A stretch of 64,000 nucleotides of DNA from Streptomyces blattellae (GTDB lineage Bacteria; Actinomycetota; Actinomycetes; Streptomycetales; Streptomycetaceae): the NCBI RefSeq assembly GCF_009709555.1, contig NZ_WJBG01000120.1, positions 62,001 through 126,000 of the forward strand, read 5' to 3'. Below, piece after piece: positions 59,346 to 64,000 of the stretch; position 1 is the stretch's first letter; the number at the start of each line of letters is the position of its first letter. The position numbers were made by a program, and so were the translations under genes. The notes below the pieces were generated by a model. That model had not been told where the DNA came from and did no database searches. It saw only the letters and a program-made list of their open reading frames with translations.

Positions 59346-59561
59346 TCAGCCCTTCCAGGCCCGCGCCACCCGGCCGTCCCTGACCTCCAGGTTCAGCCGT
59401 CCCGGGCGGTACTCCATGGTGATGATCGCGCCCGGCGGCAGCGACCGCACGGTCGACCACCCCCGGTCACGGGCGTGTTGCTCGGCCGCGCCGGCATCGA
59501 GGCCCACATACGAATCCGGGCTGTCCTGAGGTTCGGCGGGGGGTTTCGGAATGGGTGCCAT
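59346..59561 (-). CDS. I78-family peptidase inhibitor, cytoplasmic form
   Basis: 71 residues. After a Pro-rich start (MAPIPKPPAEPQDSPDS) comes the I78 domain: YVGLDAGAAEQHARDRGWST, VRSLPPGAIITMEYRPGRLN, LEVRDGRVARAWKG. The fold is that of potato-inhibitor-I-like proteins acting on S1/S8 serine proteases. There is no signal peptide, so it acts inside, possibly protecting against misplaced secreted proteases, of which three are encoded in this window. That link is an inference. Confidence 0.75.
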   Translation of the reverse strand: MAPIPKPPAEPQDSPDSYVGLDAGAAEQHARDRGWSTVRSLPPGAIITMEYRPGRLNLEVRDGRVARAWKG

Positions 59562-59928
59562 GCCGCCACGCTAGGCCCCATCGAGCGGACACGGAAGCCG
59601 GATCCGGCCGCCTTGGGTCCCTGATCCCTCTCGGGTCACACGTTTGTCACAGGATCACGACACGCGTTTCCGATGCGCTCCGTCACACGAACGGGCGCGC
59701 GCGTACGCCTTCCGCAGGCATTCGAACGTAATTTCCGCGTGTCGCCCCGGATCTCCGAAAAGCCCGGCGGAAAGTGCCGGAGTAACCGCCACGGATCCGC
59801 ATTCCATTCCGATTCCGCGTGGGGCCATGAGGGCTGACGTCGCATAGGAAATACACGGCTCAGACACAGAGCCCCGGTCCACCCCCTGCCGCGGGCCTTG
59901 GCGCGACGAGCGAAGGGGCGAGCGAGCG

Positions 59929-61608
59929 ATGGGGACCGAGACCGCGCAGGCGGCGATGCGACCCGTGCGGGGCAGGCCGCAGGGCCGGGTGATCGTCGAC
60001 TGGCTGACGACCACCGACCACAAGAAGATCGGCCATCTCTACCTGATCACGTCGTTCGCGTTCTTCCTCGTCGGCGGCCTGATGGCGCTGATCATGCGCG
60101 CGGAGCTCGCCCGGCCGGGGCTGCAGCTCATCGACAATCAGCAGTTCAACCAGTTGTTCACGTTGCACGGCACGATCATGCTGCTGCTGTTCGCGACACC
60201 GACCTTCGCGGGCTTCGCCAACGAGCTGATGCCGCTGCAGATCGGCGCCCCCGACGTCGCCTTCCCGCGGCTGAACATGCTGTCGTACTGGCTGTTCCTG
60301 TTCGGCGGCCTGATCGTGCTGGGCTCGCTGCTGGTGCCCTCGGGGCCCGCGGCCTTCGGCTGGTTCGCCTACGCGCCGCTGAACAGCGCGGAACGCTCGC
60401 CGGGCGTGGGGCCCGACCTGTGGATCATGGGACTCGCGCTGGCCGGGTTCGGCACGATCCTCGGCGCGGTCAACTTCATCACCACCATCATCGGGATGCG
60501 CGCCCCCGGCATGACGATGTTCCGGATGCCGATCTTCGTGTGGAACACGCTGTTCACGTCGATCCTGATCCTGATGGCGTTCCCGGTACTGGCGGCCGCG
60601 CTGCTGTGTCTGGAGGCGGACCGGCGGTTCGGCTCGCAGATCTTCACGGCGGCGAACGGCGGCGCACTGCTGTGGCAGCACCTCTTCTGGTTCTTCGGGC
60701 ATCCCGAGGTGTACATCATCGCTCTGCCGTTCTTCGGCATCGTCACGGAGATCATTCCGGTCTTCAGCCGGAAGCCGATCTTCGGCTATCTGACGCTGGT
60801 CGGCGCGACGATGGCGATCACCGGTCTGTCGGTGGTGGTGTGGGCGCACCACATGTTCGCGACGGGCGCGGTGCTGCTGCCGTTCTTCTCCTTCATGAGC
60901 TTCCTGATCGCCGTGCCGACCGGGGTGAAGTTCTTCAACTGGACCGGGACCATGATCAAGGGATCGCTGTCCTTCGAGACGCCGATGCTGTGGTCGGTGG
61001 GGTTCCTGGTGACGTTCCTCTTCGGCGGTCTGACGGGCGTGATCCTCGCCTCGCCCCCGATGGACTTCCACGTCACGGACACCTACTTCGTGGTCGCGCA
61101 CTTCCATTACGTGGTGTTCGGCACCGTCGTCTTCGCGATCTTCGCCGGGTTCTACTTCTGGTGGCCGAAGCTCACCGGCAAGATGCTCGACGAGCGGCTC
61201 GGCAAGATCCATTTCTGGACGCTGTTCATCGGCTTCCACACCACGTTCCTGGTGATGCACTGGCTGGGTGCCGAGGGGATGCCGCGCCGCTACTCGGACT
61301 ACCTGGCCGCCGACGGCTTCACCGCCCTCAACACCATCTCGACGATCGGCGCGTTCCTCCTCGGCCTGTCGACGCTGCCGTTCCTCTACAACATCTGGAA
61401 GACCGCCAAGTACGGCGAGAAGGTCGAGGTCGACGACCCCTGGGGCTACGGGCGCTCCCTGGAATGGGCGACCTCCTGCCCGCCGCCGCGGCACAACTTC
61501 CTCACCCTGCCCCGGATCCGCTCGGAGTCCCCGGCGTTCGACCTGCACCACCCGGAGTACGCGGAGCTCGCTCCAGAACGCGAGACGGCCGGTCCCGAGC
61601 GGTCCTGA
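59929..61608 (+). CDS. ctaD: Cytochrome c oxidase subunit I (aa3-type), solitary copy
   Basis: 559 residues, 12 helices. Haem and copper ligands are all in place: [20 protein letters not shown] (haem a His), [18 protein letters not shown] (His-x3-Tyr, CuB and cross-linked Tyr), [11 protein letters not shown] (CuB histidines), and [14 protein letters not shown] (haem a3 and a). [19 protein letters not shown] is typical of actinobacterial CtaD. It is the proton-pumping catalytic subunit of the terminal oxidase. No ctaC, ctaE, ctaF or qcr genes are adjacent, so this is probably a second ctaD copy. The ATG at 59929 is used. A 9-base tandem repeat follows the stop. Confidence 0.96.
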   Translation: MGTETAQAAMRPVRGRPQGRVIVDWLTTTDHKKIGHLYLITSFAFFLVGGLMALIMRAELARPGLQLIDNQQFNQLFTLHGTIMLLLFATPTFAGFANELMPLQIGAPDVAFPRLNMLSYWLFLFGGLIVLGSLLVPSGPAAFGWFAYAPLNSAERSPGVGPDLWIMGLALAGFGTILGAVNFITTIIGMRAPGMTMFRMPIFVWNTLFTSILILMAFPVLAAALLCLEADRRFGSQIFTAANGGALLWQHLFWFFGHPEVYIIALPFFGIVTEIIPVFSRKPIFGYLTLVGATMAITGLSVVVWAHHMFATGAVLLPFFSFMSFLIAVPTGVKFFNWTGTMIKGSLSFETPMLWSVGFLVTFLFGGLTGVILASPPMDFHVTDTYFVVAHFHYVVFGTVVFAIFAGFYFWWPKLTGKMLDERLGKIHFWTLFIGFHTTFLVMHWLGAEGMPRRYSDYLAADGFTALNTISTIGAFLLGLSTLPFLYNIWKTAKYGEKVEVDDPWGYGRSLEWATSCPPPRHNFLTLPRIRSESPAFDLHHPEYAELAPERETAGPERS

Positions 61609-61613
61609 TCGTG

Positions 61614-61658
61614 TCGGCGAGTTCGGCGAGTTCGGCGAGTTCGGCGAGTTCGGCGGGC
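61614..61658. repeat. 9-base tandem repeat after ctaD
   Basis: TCGGCGAGT occurs at 61614, 61623, 61632 and 61641, then TCGGCGGGC at 61650. On the minus strand it reads as repeated ELA codons at the truncated end of the WYL-regulator remnant. Confidence 0.9.
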
Positions 61659-61659
61659 T

Positions 61660-62267
61660 CCAGCACCCGGCCGACGGGTCGCCGCCGTCCAGGTGCGAGA
61701 CCCGCTCGGCCGCCTCCACCAGGGGCACCAGCAGCCGGATGACGGCGTGCGAGGCGCACGCGCGCGTGGCGCGCGTGGAGACGCCTTGGGAGACATACGC
61801 GGCGAGATCGTCGGCAGGTGGCTTGCACGGGGTGCCTCGGAGTGATGCGGTCGTCGCGGTCCGGGTCCCAGGCGACCAGGTACCAGCAGCGCCCCGAAGC
61901 GCCGCCGCTCGGCGTCCCGAAGCGCGGCCGCTCTGTGTCCCGGCAGAGGTTGGCCGGCTCGGTGGGGACGGCCGGATCGACGGCGGCGGGCTGGGCACCG
62001 CGCAGCACCGGCACGGCGAACGCGTTCAGGGCGCCTGCGCGGCACCGCAGCCGGCTCGGCAGGACCTGTGCGAGCTTGGCGAGGGCCGGTACGGAGGTCT
62101 CGCCGATGCCTCGGTACCGTGCGCGGCGGCGGCAGCTCGGCGCCGGAACGGGCGTTGACCGGATGGCCCAGCGTCCGCAGCCGGTCCACGTCCCGGCGCA
62201 CGGTGCGCGGCGTGACGCCGACCTCGCGGACCGGAAGCAGCAGGCCGTCGGCGGTCGCGGCACGGAC
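61660..62267 (-). pseudogene. WYL-domain (DeoR/YafY-like) regulator, frameshifted remnant
   Basis: Pieces of one protein appear in three frames of the minus strand. The helix-turn-helix reads VREVGVTPRTVRRDVDRLRT. The middle reads SVPALAKLAQVLPSRLRCRA, then PTEPANLCRDTERPRFG. The WYL core reads RCWYLVAWDPDRDD but lacks the usual WRTFRVDRI. The C-terminal part reads PPADDLAAYVSQGVSTRATR, then LLVPLVEAAERVSHLDGGDP. At least three frameshifts are needed to join them. The start and end are replaced by 15-base and 9-base tandem repeats. An intact protein would be about 320 residues and act as a transcription factor. Confidence 0.72.
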
Positions 62268-62327
62268 GTACGGACTGCCCTCGTACGGACTGCCCTCGTA
62301 CGAACTGCGCCCGTACGAACCGCGCCG
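62268..62327. repeat. 15-base tandem repeat
   Basis: GTACGGACTGCCCTC occurs at 62268 and 62283, followed by related units GTACGAACTGCGCCC (62298) and GTACGAACCGCGCCG (62313). On the minus strand it adds SPYEG/RSSYEG residues ahead of the WYL remnant. Confidence 0.9.
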
Positions 62328-62341
62328 CGGTGCCGTCGTGT

Positions 62342-62977
<636 letters not shown>

Positions 62978-63011
62978 CTAAGCAGTGCGCCGCGTACGGC
63001 CGCTGCGGCGC

Positions 63012-63053
63012 GTCCGGTGTGCCGAGGGCCCCACCCGGTCGGGCGCACCGGAC
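63012..63053 (-). terminator. Possible terminator between the two RPF genes
   Basis: GTCCGGTG (63012-63019) pairs with CACCGGAC (63046-63053), with additional G/C pairing possible inside (TGCC with GGCG, GGGCCCC). It lies 30-70 bases after the upstream RPF gene's stop. Confidence 0.45.
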
Positions 63054-63082
63054 GGGGCCCCGTGCCCGGGGGCGGGGGCGGC

Positions 63083-64000
<918 letters not shown>

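Noticed and set aside
61614..61658. 9-base array as replication-origin iterons
   Set aside because: It lies at a gene end, has no DnaA boxes or replication genes nearby, and the unit is simple codon-like repeat.

Overview
The window is a high-GC, gene-dense stretch of an actinomycete chromosome, almost certainly Streptomyces. Signs are the codon usage, GTG/TTG starts, twin secreted streptogrisin proteases, a LAETG wall-sorting signal, a SepF paralogue, RPF-LysM proteins and short palindromic repeats of a kind common in Streptomyces. From memory, the gene order (hmgA, SGNH lipase, LPMO plus lipase, Y-family polymerase plus dnaE2, SepF-like, acyl-CoA dehydrogenase) resembles the S. coelicolor SCO1715-SCO1750 interval; this was not checked.

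Layout. 1-9.7 kb: partial CitMHS transporter, molybdopterin oxidoreductase with an upstream TetR gene and operator, lipoprotein, homogentisate dioxygenase plus GntR regulator, an ISP-type orphan protein and a decayed CaiB/BaiF CoA-transferase. 8.9-15.4 kb: a SigK/RskA-type sigma/anti-sigma pair facing a DUF4331-TPR-NicO operon whose exporter has a very His-rich loop. 15.4-19.4 kb: membrane Ser/Thr kinase, SGNH esterase and subtilase. 19.5-29.4 kb: a surface-glycan locus (membrane protein, FemAB-like acyltransferase, two GT2 enzymes, polysaccharide deacetylase, a fused flippase/second membrane module, and a convergent glycoside hydrolase). 29.5-35 kb: ATPase, DUF72, GNATs, DUF402, methyltransferase and small regulators. 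35-37 kb: wall-anchored LPMO and lipase. 37.4-41.8 kb: SOS-type dnaE2 with an ImuB-like pseudo-polymerase, preceded by two LexA-box-like sites.

41.9-45.6 kb is a small accessory island: a GntR remnant, a toxin-antitoxin trio, and a truncated polymorphic-toxin tip with its presumed immunity gene. 45.6-50.5 kb: two streptogrisins flanking a slipin-like SPFH protein and a hydrolase. 51-57.4 kb: DUF5685 pseudogene, SepF-like protein, glutaryl-CoA dehydrogenase-like enzyme, MFS exporter and PIG-V-like mannosyltransferase. 57.7-64 kb: PAP2 phosphatase with a long repetitive tail, I78 inhibitor, a solitary ctaD, a WYL-regulator pseudogene and two RPF-LysM muralytic proteins.

A recurring theme is gene decay or extension by short palindromic elements. 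They sit inside the CaiB remnant (two), the DUF5685 gene (two kinds), the 3' end of the DUF72 gene and possibly the 5' end of hmgA. Short in-frame or junction-spanning tandem duplications are also frequent. No rRNA, tRNA, CRISPR array or intact insertion sequence was seen.
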